DNA from: Pseudonocardia lacus
GTDB taxonomy: Bacteria; Actinomycetota; Actinomycetes; Mycobacteriales; Pseudonocardiaceae
Assembly (NCBI RefSeq): GCF_018531445.1
Contig: NZ_JAHDTH010000068.1
Location: 1-34,646 of the forward strand
DNA length: 34,646 bases
Direction of reading: 5' to 3'
The translations under genes and the position numbers were made by a program. Of this stretch, positions 24,565 to 32,556 are shown one piece after another. A model generated the notes under the pieces. It did no database searches, was not told the DNA's origin, and saw nothing but the letters and a program-made list of their open reading frames with translations. Positions within the stretch are counted from its first letter, which is position 1; each line of letters starts with the position of its first letter.

Positions 24565-24738
24565 CACCAGGTCGCGGCTTGGGCGGAACTGGATGACTTG
24601 GACAAGAGGACCGGCCGTTGCGGCCTGCTCGGACTCCCCACCGGTGCGGGCAAGACCTGGACCGCGGTCGCCTGGCTGCAGCGTGGCCTCGACGCAGACC
24701 CCCGTCTGCGCGTGTTGTGGCTGGCCGAGCAGCGGAAA
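24565..24738 (+). pseudogene. fragment of a DEAD/DEAH-box helicase (P-loop region only)
   Basis: About 58 codons read HQVAAWAELDDLDKRTGRCG and then LLGLPTGAGKTWTAVAWLQ, with RVLWLAEQRK at the end. This is the Q-motif, Walker A (LPTGAGKT) and motif Ia start of a type III restriction or phage-type SF2 helicase. Both sides degrade into Arg/Pro-rich text and a stop follows at 24784-24786. Motif II (DEAH) and the second RecA domain are absent. It is best explained as the surviving piece of a larger helicase gene from an excised element or a former defence locus. Confidence 0.6.
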
Positions 24739-24944
24739 TCGTCGTGTAGCCGGCTCATCTTTCCCGGGAGCAACTCGGCCGGGTAGCCGCTCTGAAGAAC
24801 CGTCTCCGGAGCCGCCAACACCATGGCCACAGATTGACCACATCGACCAGCCCGCGAGCTGTGGCGACCACATGACAGCCACGAGAACGATGAGCGCCGA
24901 AGCCATCCTCGGACCGGATCCGATCCCGGGTGGAGGACGATGGC

Positions 24945-25142
24945 ATGGACGAGCGGCCCGAGCGCCTTTGGGGCGTCACCGAAACGGCCGGATTTCTCGG
25001 CATCCCCGCCGCCACCCTCTGCCAATGGCGCTACCGCGGCTACGGCCCCCGCTGCCGTCGAGTTGGCCGATACCTCCGCTACGACCCGCGGGACGTCTGG
25101 AGCAGCCGCCCAGGCGCAGCGCAGGGCGGTCCAACTCGCTGA
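24945..25142 (+). CDS. excisionase/MerR-like helix-turn-helix protein
   Basis: A 65-residue protein: LWGVTETAGFLGIPAATLCQ, then WRYRGYGPRCRRVGRYLRYD and PRDVW. This is the winged-helix 'xis' or AlpA-type DNA-binding module, in which the tryptophan-rich wing W-R-Y-R-G-x-G-P and RYLRYDPRDV are highly characteristic. Such proteins direct excision of integrative elements and normally precede an integrase gene. ATG 24945 is chosen over GTG 24930 because GGTGGAGGA lies just upstream. The C-terminal tail after DVW reads better in the neighbouring frame, so the last residues may be frameshifted. No integrase follows, which makes it an orphan of an element that has otherwise gone. Confidence 0.72.
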   Translation: MDERPERLWGVTETAGFLGIPAATLCQWRYRGYGPRCRRVGRYLRYDPRDVWSSRPGAAQGGPTR

Positions 25143-25658
25143 TAGACCGGCGGTCTTCGTCGCTGAACGTAGCCAACGGCGCGGTCTGCGCTCGTCGTCC
25201 ACTTAGGACAATCAACAGCTCTTGTGCCACGGATGTGCCATGGAAACGATCACTTGGCACGTTTCCGCAGCCCACAGGCGTGGAGCGGACGAGCTGGCCT
25301 GTAAGCCGGACGAAGATCGACATCTCGCAACGCTTCTCGAAGTCTCTCGCAACCTGCCGTGAGCTGCAGAAAGGGGATACGAGAGGCTCTGACGTCTCAC
25401 AGCATTTTCCATGATCGTGTGCCCGATCCGTGCCATCCGATCATGGCCAGCCGGGCTGGAAGGACTCCCGGCGCGCTCACGCTCGGCTACCGAACCCGAC
25501 CGCCGACAGGTCCGGCAAATTCGGGCCAGTGGTGATCGTACGAGGGACCCGCCGCGGGTCGTCGCGATCGCCCGGTACCGCCGGTACGAGATCCGGGTCA
25601 GCGTGCAACTGACCACCGGCAAGGGCGGGGGCGCCCGGCACTGGCGGGTCGCCACGAT
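25143..25658. other. about 515 bp of mobile-element debris without an assignable gene
   Basis: A + strand frame (25411-25662) ends in YEIRVSVQLTTGKGGGARHW and RVATI, which could be the tail of a real protein, but I do not recognise it and see no ribosome binding site. No tRNA, integrase or clear repeat is visible. Its right edge meets the sensor-gene relic at about 25677, so a deletion end-point probably lies there. Confidence 0.35.
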
Positions 25659-25745
25659 CTAATAGCGGCCCGAGGGGGCTATGCGCTGCTGTACCTCGGC
25701 CTCAGATCCTGCTGGCTCGCCCGTCGAGGACGCGGTCGATGTCAT
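25659..25745 (-). pseudogene. 5' relic of a further arm-WD40 sensor gene
   Basis: From the ATG at 25745 the - strand reads MTSTASSTGEPAGSEAEVQQ and RIA, then leaves the pattern and stops at 25659. The intact sensor gene upstream begins MTPTAPSAGEPAGTEAEVHE and RIA, and the DNA matches almost as well (for example CTCGGCCTCAG on the + strand in both). Homology ends near 25677. The relic starts 48 bases after the stop of the second WD40 gene, the position where the next gene of the operon would be expected. It shows that a further paralogue once stood here and was lost by deletion. Confidence 0.8.
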
Positions 25746-25792
25746 GGCTCGTTCGGTGAGGTTGGCGGGAGCGCGGCGCTGGCGGCCGCCGG

Positions 25793-28195
25793 CTAAGATT
25801 CAATCTCGTCACTGCTGACTGCGAGCAGGACAAGCCCGCCGGAGCCGCCGACGGCAAGATGTGCTGCTCGGCCCGCTCGGGAGCCCTCGTTCGGCACCGT
25901 GACGGTGGCGACCGCAGCGACAGGCCCCGCGAACACAGCGCTAGCTGACTCGATGCCGGTGGTGAGGTCCCACAACCGCACGGTCCCGTCGGTGCTGGCG
26001 GTGGCGAGCAGGGTGCGTCCGTCGGGCGCCCCGACCGCCGTCACCGCGGTCACCGGGCCCGTGTGGCCCGTCAGCAGGTTCCCGACAGGGGCGCCAGTGG
26101 TTGGGTCCCACAGCCACACCGTCCGGTCCCAGCTGTCGGCGGTGGCGAGCAGTGAGCGTCCGTCGGACGTCTCGACCGCGGCCATCGCCGTCACCTCGCT
26201 CGGGCGGTGTTTGGTCAGTGGGTCCCCGATCGGGGCGCCCATGGCCGGGTCCCACATCTGCACCGTCCCGTCCCAGCTGTCGGCGGTGGCGAGCAGTGAG
26301 CGTCCCTCGGACGTCTCGACTGCGGCCATCGCTGTCACCGCCAGGTTGTGGCCGGCCAGTGGGTTCCCGACGGGGGCACCGGTGGCCGGGTCCCACAACC
26401 GCACCGTCCGGTCGTCGCCGGCGGTGGCCAGCAGCGTGCGCCCGTCGGGCATTTCGACTGTCGCCGCGGCCTCCACCGGGCCGGTGTGGCCGACCATTGG
26501 TTCCCTGACCGCGGCGCCGATAGTCGGGTCCCACAACCGCACCGTCCCGTCGTGGCTGGTGGTGGCCAGCAGGGTGGATCCATCGGTCATCTTGATTGTG
26601 GCCATCGCGGTCACCATGTCGGTGTGACCGGTCAGTGGGCCCTCGACAGGAGTGGCGGTGGTTGGGTCCCAGAACCGCACCGACCCGTCCCAGCCCCCGG
26701 TGGCCAGCAGAGCGCGCCCGTCGGGTAGCCCGACCGCGGCCACCGCCGTCACCGAGCTGGAGTTGCTGGTGAGCGGATGTGCGGCCGGTATGTCGGTTGG
26801 GTCCCACAACCGCACCGTCCGGTCCCAGTTGGCGGTGGCCAGCAGGGTACGTCCGTCAGGCAGCTCGACCGCCGCCATCGCCTGCACTGCGCTGGTGCGA
26901 CTGGCCAGAGGGTTCCCGATGCAGGTGGCCGTGGCCGGGTCCCACAACCGCATCGTCCGGTCCAAGCTGGCGGTGGCCAGCAGGGTATGCCCGTCGGGCA
27001 TCCTAACCGTCGCCATCGCCCACACCGGGCGGGTGTGGCCGGTCATCGGGTCCCCGACCGGGGCGGCGGTGCCCGGGTCCCACAACCACACCGTGTCGTC
27101 CCAGCCGGCGGTGGCGAGCAGGGTACGACCGCCGGGCAACTCGACCGCCACTATCGCCCGCACCAAGCTGGTGTGGCCGATCATCGGGTGCCCGACCGGG
27201 GTGGCGGTGGTTGGGTCCCACAACCGCACCGTCCGGTCGTTGCCGGCGGTGGCCAGCAGGGTGCGGCCGTCGGGCAGCCTGATTGCCGCCACCGCCGTCA
27301 CCGGGCCGGTGTGGCCGGTTAGTGGGCTGCCGACCGGGACGTCAGTGGTCGGATCCCATAACCGCACGGTCGCGTCGTCGCTAGCGGTGGCCAGCAGGGT
27401 GCGCCCGTCAGGCATCCCAATTGCCGCCACCGCCGTCACCGGGCCGGTGTGGCCGGTCAGCGGGTTTCCGACCGGGGCGGCGGTGGCCGGGTCCCACAAC
27501 CGCACGGTCGCGTCATCGCCACCGGTGGCCAGCAGGGTGCGCCCGTCGGGCATCCCGACCGCCGCCACTGCATCCACCCCGCTGGTGTGGCCGGTTAGCG
27601 AGTCTCCGACCGGAATGCCAGTGGCCGGGTCCCAGAACCGCACCGTCCCGTCGTTGCCAGCGGTGGCCAACAGGATGCGGCCATCGGGCCCGGTCAGGCT
27701 GGCCAGGGCGTTGATCCGTGAACGGGTGGTGCCGATGATGTTGTCGGGTACCTCCCAGTGCGCCCAGCGGGCCTGCAGCCGGTACCCGCTGGCCGGCCGC
27801 CCGGAGGTGCGCATGGTGCGGCCGGTGCCCGCGGCGTGCGCCACGATGAGGCTGGCGTATCTGTCGGCCGGGGTGATGTCCTCGGCGGCGGTGAGGAAGG
27901 GTTCGATGCGGGCCCAGGCGGCCAGGGTGGGCCGGTCGCCGGGGTCGGTGATCGGCAACCCGAGCAGCGCTCGGACTCGTCCGCTGGTCTCCCACGCCAG
28001 GAACTCGGGTGGGACGTGCTGATCGTCGAGGGCGTCACCAGCGGCGGCGTGTTCGGTGAGGTAGCGGCGGATGTAGGGGTGCGGCGGGTGGGTCGGGTCG
28101 GTGCTGGCGAGCGCGGCCAGGCGGCGGGCTATGCGCTCGTGTACCTCGGCCTCAGTCCCTGCCGGCTCGCCCGCGGAGGGCGCTGTCGGTGTCAC
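25793..28195 (-). CDS. WD40 sensor-type protein B: STAND arm domain plus about 14 WD40 blades
   Basis: An 800-residue protein. Residues about 17-115 are a helical domain (VHERIARRLAALASTD, then PHPYIRRYLTEHAAAGDALD) that in ordinary actinobacterial STAND proteins sits between the NTPase winged helix and the propeller. YRLQARWAHWEVPDN (138-152) is the usual lead-in to the first blade. From about 161 to the end are thirteen repeats of about 46 residues with TVRLWDP and LTGHTGPVTAVAA, plus a half blade at the start: fourteen in all, enough for two seven-bladed propellers. There is no NTPase, enzyme or membrane segment, so it must act through a partner. The GTG start overlaps the stop of WD40 protein A (GTGA), making it the third gene of the operon. 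Blade sequences are unusually alike, suggesting recent amplification or gene conversion. Confidence 0.9.
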   Translation of the reverse strand: MTPTAPSAGEPAGTEAEVHERIARRLAALASTDPTHPPHPYIRRYLTEHAAAGDALDDQHVPPEFLAWETSGRVRALLGLPITDPGDRPTLAAWARIEPFLTAAEDITPADRYASLIVAHAAGTGRTMRTSGRPASGYRLQARWAHWEVPDNIIGTTRSRINALASLTGPDGRILLATAGNDGTVRFWDPATGIPVGDSLTGHTSGVDAVAAVGMPDGRTLLATGGDDATVRLWDPATAAPVGNPLTGHTGPVTAVAAIGMPDGRTLLATASDDATVRLWDPTTDVPVGSPLTGHTGPVTAVAAIRLPDGRTLLATAGNDRTVRLWDPTTATPVGHPMIGHTSLVRAIVAVELPGGRTLLATAGWDDTVWLWDPGTAAPVGDPMTGHTRPVWAMATVRMPDGHTLLATASLDRTMRLWDPATATCIGNPLASRTSAVQAMAAVELPDGRTLLATANWDRTVRLWDPTDIPAAHPLTSNSSSVTAVAAVGLPDGRALLATGGWDGSVRFWDPTTATPVEGPLTGHTDMVTAMATIKMTDGSTLLATTSHDGTVRLWDPTIGAAVREPMVGHTGPVEAAATVEMPDGRTLLATAGDDRTVRLWDPATGAPVGNPLAGHNLAVTAMAAVETSEGRSLLATADSWDGTVQMWDPAMGAPIGDPLTKHRPSEVTAMAAVETSDGRSLLATADSWDRTVWLWDPTTGAPVGNLLTGHTGPVTAVTAVGAPDGRTLLATASTDGTVRLWDLTTGIESASAVFAGPVAAVATVTVPNEGSRAGRAAHLAVGGSGGLVLLAVSSDEIES
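25796..27715 (-). repeat. 138-bp coding tandem repeat (WD40 blades of protein B)
   Basis: Units of 46 codons recur about fourteen times; for instance the + strand string GGGTCCCACAACCGCACCGT starts at 26388 and, almost unchanged, at 26526, 138 bp apart. The high DNA identity makes copy-number change by recombination likely and mis-assembly possible. Confidence 0.85.
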
Positions 28196-30363
28196 GGCTG
28201 TGTCGGTGAGATCAGCGGATAAACGTTGCCAGCCAGCGGGTACGACTCGGTCGCATCAGTGCTGATCGCGAGCAGGGCAAGCCCGCCGGGGCCGCCGACG
28301 GCTAGATGCGGGGTTCGGCCCGGTCGGGAAGCCTCCGTCGGCACGATGACGGTGCTTATCGCAGCGACAGGGCCCGCGAACACGGCCCTCGCCGATTCGG
28401 TGCCGATGACGGGATCCCACAGCCGGACCGTGTTGTCGGAGCTGGCGGTGGCAAGCAGGGTGCGGCCATCGAGCAGCCCGACGGCCGTCACCGCGGTCAC
28501 CGCACCGGTGTGGCCGGTCAGCGGGTCCCCGATCGGACTGCCGGTGGCCGGGTCCCACAATCGCACCGTCCGGTCGTAGCCGGCGGTGGCCAGCAGGGTG
28601 CGTGTGTCGGGCATCCCGACCGCCGCCACGGCCTCCACCGGGCCGGTGTGGCCGGTCAGCGGCTCCCCGACTGGGGTGTCGGTGGCCGGGTCCCACAACT
28701 GCACCGACCCGTAGGAGCCGCCGGTGACGAGCAGGGTGCGGCCGTCGGGCATCCCGACTGTCGCCATCGCCTCCACCCTGCCGATGTCCCCGGTCAGCGG
28801 GACCCCCACCGGGGTGTCGGTGGCCGGGTCCCACAACCGCACCGTCCGGTCGTTGCCGGCGGTGGCCAGCAGGGTGCGCCCGGCGGGCAGCCTGATCGCC
28901 GCCATCGCGCGCACCGAGCCGGTGTGGCCGGTCAGCGGGTCCCCGACCCGGACGCCGATAGTCGGGTCCCACAACCGCACCGTCCCGTCCCAGCCGGTGG
29001 TGGCCAGCAGGGTGCGCCCGTCGGGCAGCCTGATCGCCGCCATCGCGCGCACCGAGCCGGTATGGCCACCTGGCGGGTCTCCAACCGGGACGCCGGTGGC
29101 TGGGTTCCACAATCGCACCGTCCGGTCGTCGCTGGCGGTGGCCAGCAGGGTGCGCCCGGCGGGCAGCTCGACCGCCGCCACTGCCCGCACTGGGCCGGTG
29201 TGGCCGGTCAACGGCTCCCCGACGGGGGTGGCGGTGATCGGCTCCCACAATCGCACCGTCCCGTCGTCGTCGCCGGTGGCCAGCAGGGTGCGCCCGTCAG
29301 ATAGCCCGACCGCCGCCATCGCCGACACCGATGACGCTGCCCCGGTGTGGCCGGTCAGCAGGGTTCTGACCCGAATGCCGGTGGCCAGGTCCCACAACTG
29401 CACCGTCCGGTCGATGCTGGCGGCGGCTAGCAGGGTACGTCCGGCGGGCAGCTTGACTGCCGCCACCGCCCGCACCCGGCGGGCGTGGCCGGTCAGCGGG
29501 TTTCCGATCGGACTGCCGGTGGCCGGGTCCCACAACGGCACCGTCCCGCCGCCGCCGGTCGCGAGCAGGGTGCGCCCGTCGGGCATCCCGACCGCCGCCA
29601 CCGCCGCCTCCACTGCGTCGGTGTGGCCGGTCAGCGAGTTGCCGACCGGGGTGGCGGTGGTCGGGTCCCAGACCTGCACCGTCCCGTCGTAGCCGCTGGC
29701 GGTGGCGAGCAGGGTGCGTCCTTCGGCGAGCCTGACCGCCACCACCGCGGTCACCGGGCCGGTGTAGCCGATCAGCGGGTTTTCGATCGGGATGCCGGTG
29801 GTCGGGTCCCACAACCGCACCGTCCCGTCATCACTGGCAGTAGCCAGCAAAATGCGCCCGCCGGGACCGGGCAAGCTGGTCACGTCGTTGATCGGGGATC
29901 CGGTGGTGTCGATGATGTTGTCGGGCACCTGCCACCGAGCCCAGCGGGCATGCAGCCGGTACCGGCTGGCCGGCCGGACAGAGATGGGAAGGGCGCGGCC
30001 GGTGACCGCAGCGTGTACCACCGTGAAACTGGCGTATCTGTCCGCCGCGGGCAGGTCACCGGCGGCAGTCAGGAAGGGTTCTATGCGGGCCCAAGCGGCT
30101 AGGGCGGGCCGGTCGCCGGGGTCGGTGATTGGCAGCCCCAGCAGCGTTCGAACTCGTCCGCTGGTCTCCCACGGGAGGAACTGTGGTGGGACGTGCTGGT
30201 CGTCGAGGACGTCACCGGCGACGGCGTGCTCGGTGAGGTAGCGGCGGATGTAGGGGTGCGGAGGGTGTGCTGGGTCCGTGGTGGCGATCGCGGCCAGCCG
30301 GCGAGCGATGCGCTCGTGCACACCGGGTTCTCGCCCGTGAGGTGTCCCGGTGACGGTGGTCAT
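28192..30363 (-). CDS. WD40 sensor-type protein A: STAND arm domain plus about 12 WD40 blades
   Basis: A 723-residue protein with the same plan as protein B. The arm domain spans about 14-110 (VHERIARRLAAIATTD, HPYIRRYLTEHAVAGDVLDD, VPPQFLPWETSGRVRTLLGL), RYRLHARWARWQVPDN (134-149) leads in, and eleven full repeats plus a leading half blade run from about 157 to the end. The last unit is degenerate (FAGPVAAISTVIVP...LAVGGPGGLALLAIS), as in protein B. Its ATG at 30363 overlaps the stop of the caspase-NTPase gene (ATGA), so the NTPase and its propeller are made from one message but as two chains. In related STAND receptors the propeller keeps the NTPase inactive until a trigger binds; I infer the same role in trans. 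Repeats 6-9 are the most uniform. Confidence 0.9.
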   Translation of the reverse strand: MTTVTGTPHGREPGVHERIARRLAAIATTDPAHPPHPYIRRYLTEHAVAGDVLDDQHVPPQFLPWETSGRVRTLLGLPITDPGDRPALAAWARIEPFLTAAGDLPAADRYASFTVVHAAVTGRALPISVRPASRYRLHARWARWQVPDNIIDTTGSPINDVTSLPGPGGRILLATASDDGTVRLWDPTTGIPIENPLIGYTGPVTAVVAVRLAEGRTLLATASGYDGTVQVWDPTTATPVGNSLTGHTDAVEAAVAAVGMPDGRTLLATGGGGTVPLWDPATGSPIGNPLTGHARRVRAVAAVKLPAGRTLLAAASIDRTVQLWDLATGIRVRTLLTGHTGAASSVSAMAAVGLSDGRTLLATGDDDGTVRLWEPITATPVGEPLTGHTGPVRAVAAVELPAGRTLLATASDDRTVRLWNPATGVPVGDPPGGHTGSVRAMAAIRLPDGRTLLATTGWDGTVRLWDPTIGVRVGDPLTGHTGSVRAMAAIRLPAGRTLLATAGNDRTVRLWDPATDTPVGVPLTGDIGRVEAMATVGMPDGRTLLVTGGSYGSVQLWDPATDTPVGEPLTGHTGPVEAVAAVGMPDTRTLLATAGYDRTVRLWDPATGSPIGDPLTGHTGAVTAVTAVGLLDGRTLLATASSDNTVRLWDPVIGTESARAVFAGPVAAISTVIVPTEASRPGRTPHLAVGGPGGLALLAISTDATESYPLAGNVYPLISPTQP
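28260..29895 (-). repeat. 138-bp coding tandem repeat (WD40 blades of protein A)
   Basis: About twelve units with the same 46-codon period as the array in protein B and near-identical linker text (GTGTGGCCGGTCAGCGGGTC recurs on the + strand). The two arrays could recombine with each other, deleting or fusing the sensor genes. Confidence 0.85.
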
Positions 30364-32465
30364 GGGTGTGGTGCTTGGTGCAGAAGTCGGTCGGGATGTT
30401 GGCGGAGGGCGACGGCGAGCAGGTCGTGGGCGGGACGGTGGACAACGCGGTCGTGTTCGACGTCGCGGGTGAGGTAGCCAGCGAGGCGTCCGCTCAGGAC
30501 CTGTTTGATGGTGGTGTCGGGGTTGGTGAGGGGGCGGTCGAGGACGGCTTCGGCTATGGCGGGCCAGACCTCGGCCCAGGGCACGCCAGCGCCACGGGCG
30601 AACGCGGCCGCGCGCAGGACCGCGAGCAGTTCGGCAGGGTCAGTGGGCATGTCCGCGGCAGCGACGTCGGTGAGGTCGGCGCGTAGTAGCCCGACGATGC
30701 CTTCGGCGAGGGTGGCCCGCCAGGCGGGGTCTTGGAGGTCTTGACGGTGGGCTGCCTCGCGCAGGCGTTGCCCGGCCAGCCGAGCGTCCAGGAACGAGGG
30801 TGCGACAGCATCGGCGACGACGCTGGCCGCGTCGTGACGGGCAACTGCGGCGTCGTTGTCAGCGGCGTCGTTGTCGGCGTCGCGTAGCTGCGCGTGAGGG
30901 CTCGTTATGGAGGTGGCGTAGGGCGAGCCCGGGGTGTCGAGGAGGGCTTCGACGTAGCCGGCGATGTCGTCCCGCGTACCGGGGCCGTCGGTCCGGATGG
31001 TGTGCACGTCGATGGGGTGGGCGCTGCGGGCGAGCAGGTCGAGCAGCCCGTGCTGATCCTGACCGGGGCCGGGTGAGGACCGCACCCCGACGAGCAGGCG
31101 CACCAGCCGCCGCCCCGCGGCGTCGGTCAGGCGCAGCAGCGGCCCGAGCTGGTCGACCACCACGGTGACCGGCTGGATGGCCTCGTCGAGGCCATCGACG
31201 ACCAGAGTGGCGCGCCCCCCGCGGGCGGTGATCGCGGTAACGGCGGTAGCGAGTTGGTGGCGCAAAGCCTGTCCGGGGTCCTCCCCCGGCGCGGGGGGTT
31301 GAGCGGGGTGGCCGAGGGCGTCTAGCAGGTCGCCAGCGATGGTGCGGGCGTCTTTTTGGCGGGCCAGGACCGCGGCGTCGATCGACCCGGGCGGGGGCAG
31401 CGTCGCAGGTGGGGCAGCGCTGACGGCGTCGCGGTAGCGGGGGTTAGCGCGTAGGTTCGGGTCGGACAGGGTGACCGCGCGGGCGATGACCGCGGACTTC
31501 CCGGTGCCCGCGGCGCCGGTGACCACGAACAACCCGTCGCCCTCGCGCAGGAACTGCGCAACCCGGATGCTGAGCTCGACGCGGCCGGTGAAGTACCAGC
31601 CGGGGTCGGTGCCCGAGACCCGTCCGGTGGCGCGGTCGAGCCAGTAGTCCAGCTCCGGCTCCGGCGTCGCGGCTTGAGCCAGCGCGGGGCCGATGGCGTG
31701 GGTAAGGGTGGTGAAGCCGGGGTTGGGCAGGCACGGGTGGGGTTGGTCGCTGGGGTTGACCGGCCACACCAGGATTGGGTCGTAGAGAGGTGGGTCGGCG
31801 CGGGCGGCCTGGACGAGCTCACGGCGGAATTCCTCCACGCTCAGAAGCGGGCGAGTGATCCCCGAGCGCTCGCGTAGGCGCTGGTCGACCCGGTGCAGCA
31901 GTTCGGTGAAGTCGACAACGCGGGGTTTCTCGTCGAAGCGGCCGGTGACGAACACCGCCAGGGAGTCCAGGCGCTGGCGCTCGTAGGGCAGGTCGCGGGC
32001 TAGGGCGTCGAGCTCACCGCGCAGCTGCCCGGCGTGGCAGGCGTTGACGATCACCACCACGTGCTCGGCGTCGGAGCCCAGCGCGGCACCGATCAGCTCG
32101 CTGGTGGGGTAACCGGTGGCCCACAGTCGCTGCGGGTGGCTGTCGGGCAGCTCCAGGTAGTGACGTTGCCCTTGGCTGAGCCGCCCGTGGCCGGTCAACA
32201 CGAGCACCAGGCAGTCCGACCCGGTGAGCTCGCGCAGCCCAGTCTCGTGCACGAGGTTCTCAAGGTGGCGTCGGCTGCGCAGCGGCCTGCCGGGACGGGC
32301 GGTCACAGGGTGCGGGGTGAAGGCGTGCTCCCCCAGCCGCGGGTTACACCACCAGCGCTGCAGAGCCTGGTCCTGCTCGGCGAGCTTGGCTAGGAACGCC
32401 GGGGTCACATCGGCGTAGTCCCGTACGACGAGATTGACCAGCCACCGCTGCACCTGCTGCACCAC
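30360..32465 (-). CDS. caspase-like protease fused to STAND P-loop NTPase, lacking its own sensor repeats
   Basis: A 701-residue protein. The N-terminal 230 residues are a caspase-like (C14) domain: strand 1 QRWLVNLVVRDYAD, the catalytic His93 in LVLTGHGRL, and Cys143 in VIVNACHAGQL. After a linker come YFTGRVELSIRVAQFL, Walker A TGAAGTGKSA (316-325), Walker B LVVDGLDEA (421-429) and sensor LLVGVRSS (457-464), typical of STAND/NACHT-type NTPases. The end, VEHDRVVHRPAHDLLAVALR, corresponds to the winged-helix motif, and the protein stops just where the arm domain and WD40 repeats would follow. Those lie in the next gene, joined by an ATGA overlap. GTG 32465 has AGGAGGAG six bases upstream. Likely role: a dormant protease activated by oligomerisation, killing or arresting the infected cell. 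Confidence 0.9.
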   Translation of the reverse strand: MVQQVQRWLVNLVVRDYADVTPAFLAKLAEQDQALQRWWCNPRLGEHAFTPHPVTARPGRPLRSRRHLENLVHETGLRELTGSDCLVLVLTGHGRLSQGQRHYLELPDSHPQRLWATGYPTSELIGAALGSDAEHVVVIVNACHAGQLRGELDALARDLPYERQRLDSLAVFVTGRFDEKPRVVDFTELLHRVDQRLRERSGITRPLLSVEEFRRELVQAARADPPLYDPILVWPVNPSDQPHPCLPNPGFTTLTHAIGPALAQAATPEPELDYWLDRATGRVSGTDPGWYFTGRVELSIRVAQFLREGDGLFVVTGAAGTGKSAVIARAVTLSDPNLRANPRYRDAVSAAPPATLPPPGSIDAAVLARQKDARTIAGDLLDALGHPAQPPAPGEDPGQALRHQLATAVTAITARGGRATLVVDGLDEAIQPVTVVVDQLGPLLRLTDAAGRRLVRLLVGVRSSPGPGQDQHGLLDLLARSAHPIDVHTIRTDGPGTRDDIAGYVEALLDTPGSPYATSITSPHAQLRDADNDAADNDAAVARHDAASVVADAVAPSFLDARLAGQRLREAAHRQDLQDPAWRATLAEGIVGLLRADLTDVAAADMPTDPAELLAVLRAAAFARGAGVPWAEVWPAIAEAVLDRPLTNPDTTIKQVLSGRLAGYLTRDVEHDRVVHRPAHDLLAVALRQHPDRLLHQAPHP

Positions 32466-32517
32466 CGGCTGCTCCTCCTGGTGTGCGCCGACAGGACCGT
32501 CACGCTATCGGTTTGCC

Positions 32518-32531
32518 CACCCGACCGGGTG
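32518..32531. promoter_or_regulatory. palindrome in the divergent promoter region
   Basis: CACCCG-AC-CGGGTG is a 14-bp palindrome with only the central two bases unpaired. It lies in the 91-bp gap between the caspase GTG (32465) and the hydrolase ATG (32557), where a single regulator could control both arms of the locus. Confidence 0.4.
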
Positions 32532-32542
32532 CAGCACCTCGC

Positions 32543-32548
32543 TACGAT
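32543..32548 (+). promoter_or_regulatory. candidate -10 box for a leaderless hydrolase transcript
   Basis: TACGAT fits TAnnnT and ends eight bases before the hydrolase ATG, the geometry of leaderless actinobacterial messages. No -35 hexamer is seen at 17 bp; the palindrome occupies that position. No Shine-Dalgarno precedes the ATG, which agrees with leaderless translation. Confidence 0.4.
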
Positions 32549-32556
32549 CCCCGACC

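Noticed and set aside
25411..25662. An 83-residue + strand frame ending RHWRVATI
   Set aside because: The last 30 residues look protein-like, but I see no ribosome binding site, known family or supportive neighbour; described only as debris.
25796..29895. Regular repeats as a CRISPR array
   Set aside because: The 138-bp period equals 46 codons, repeats stay in frame and encode TVRLWDP blades; there is no short repeat/unique spacer pattern.
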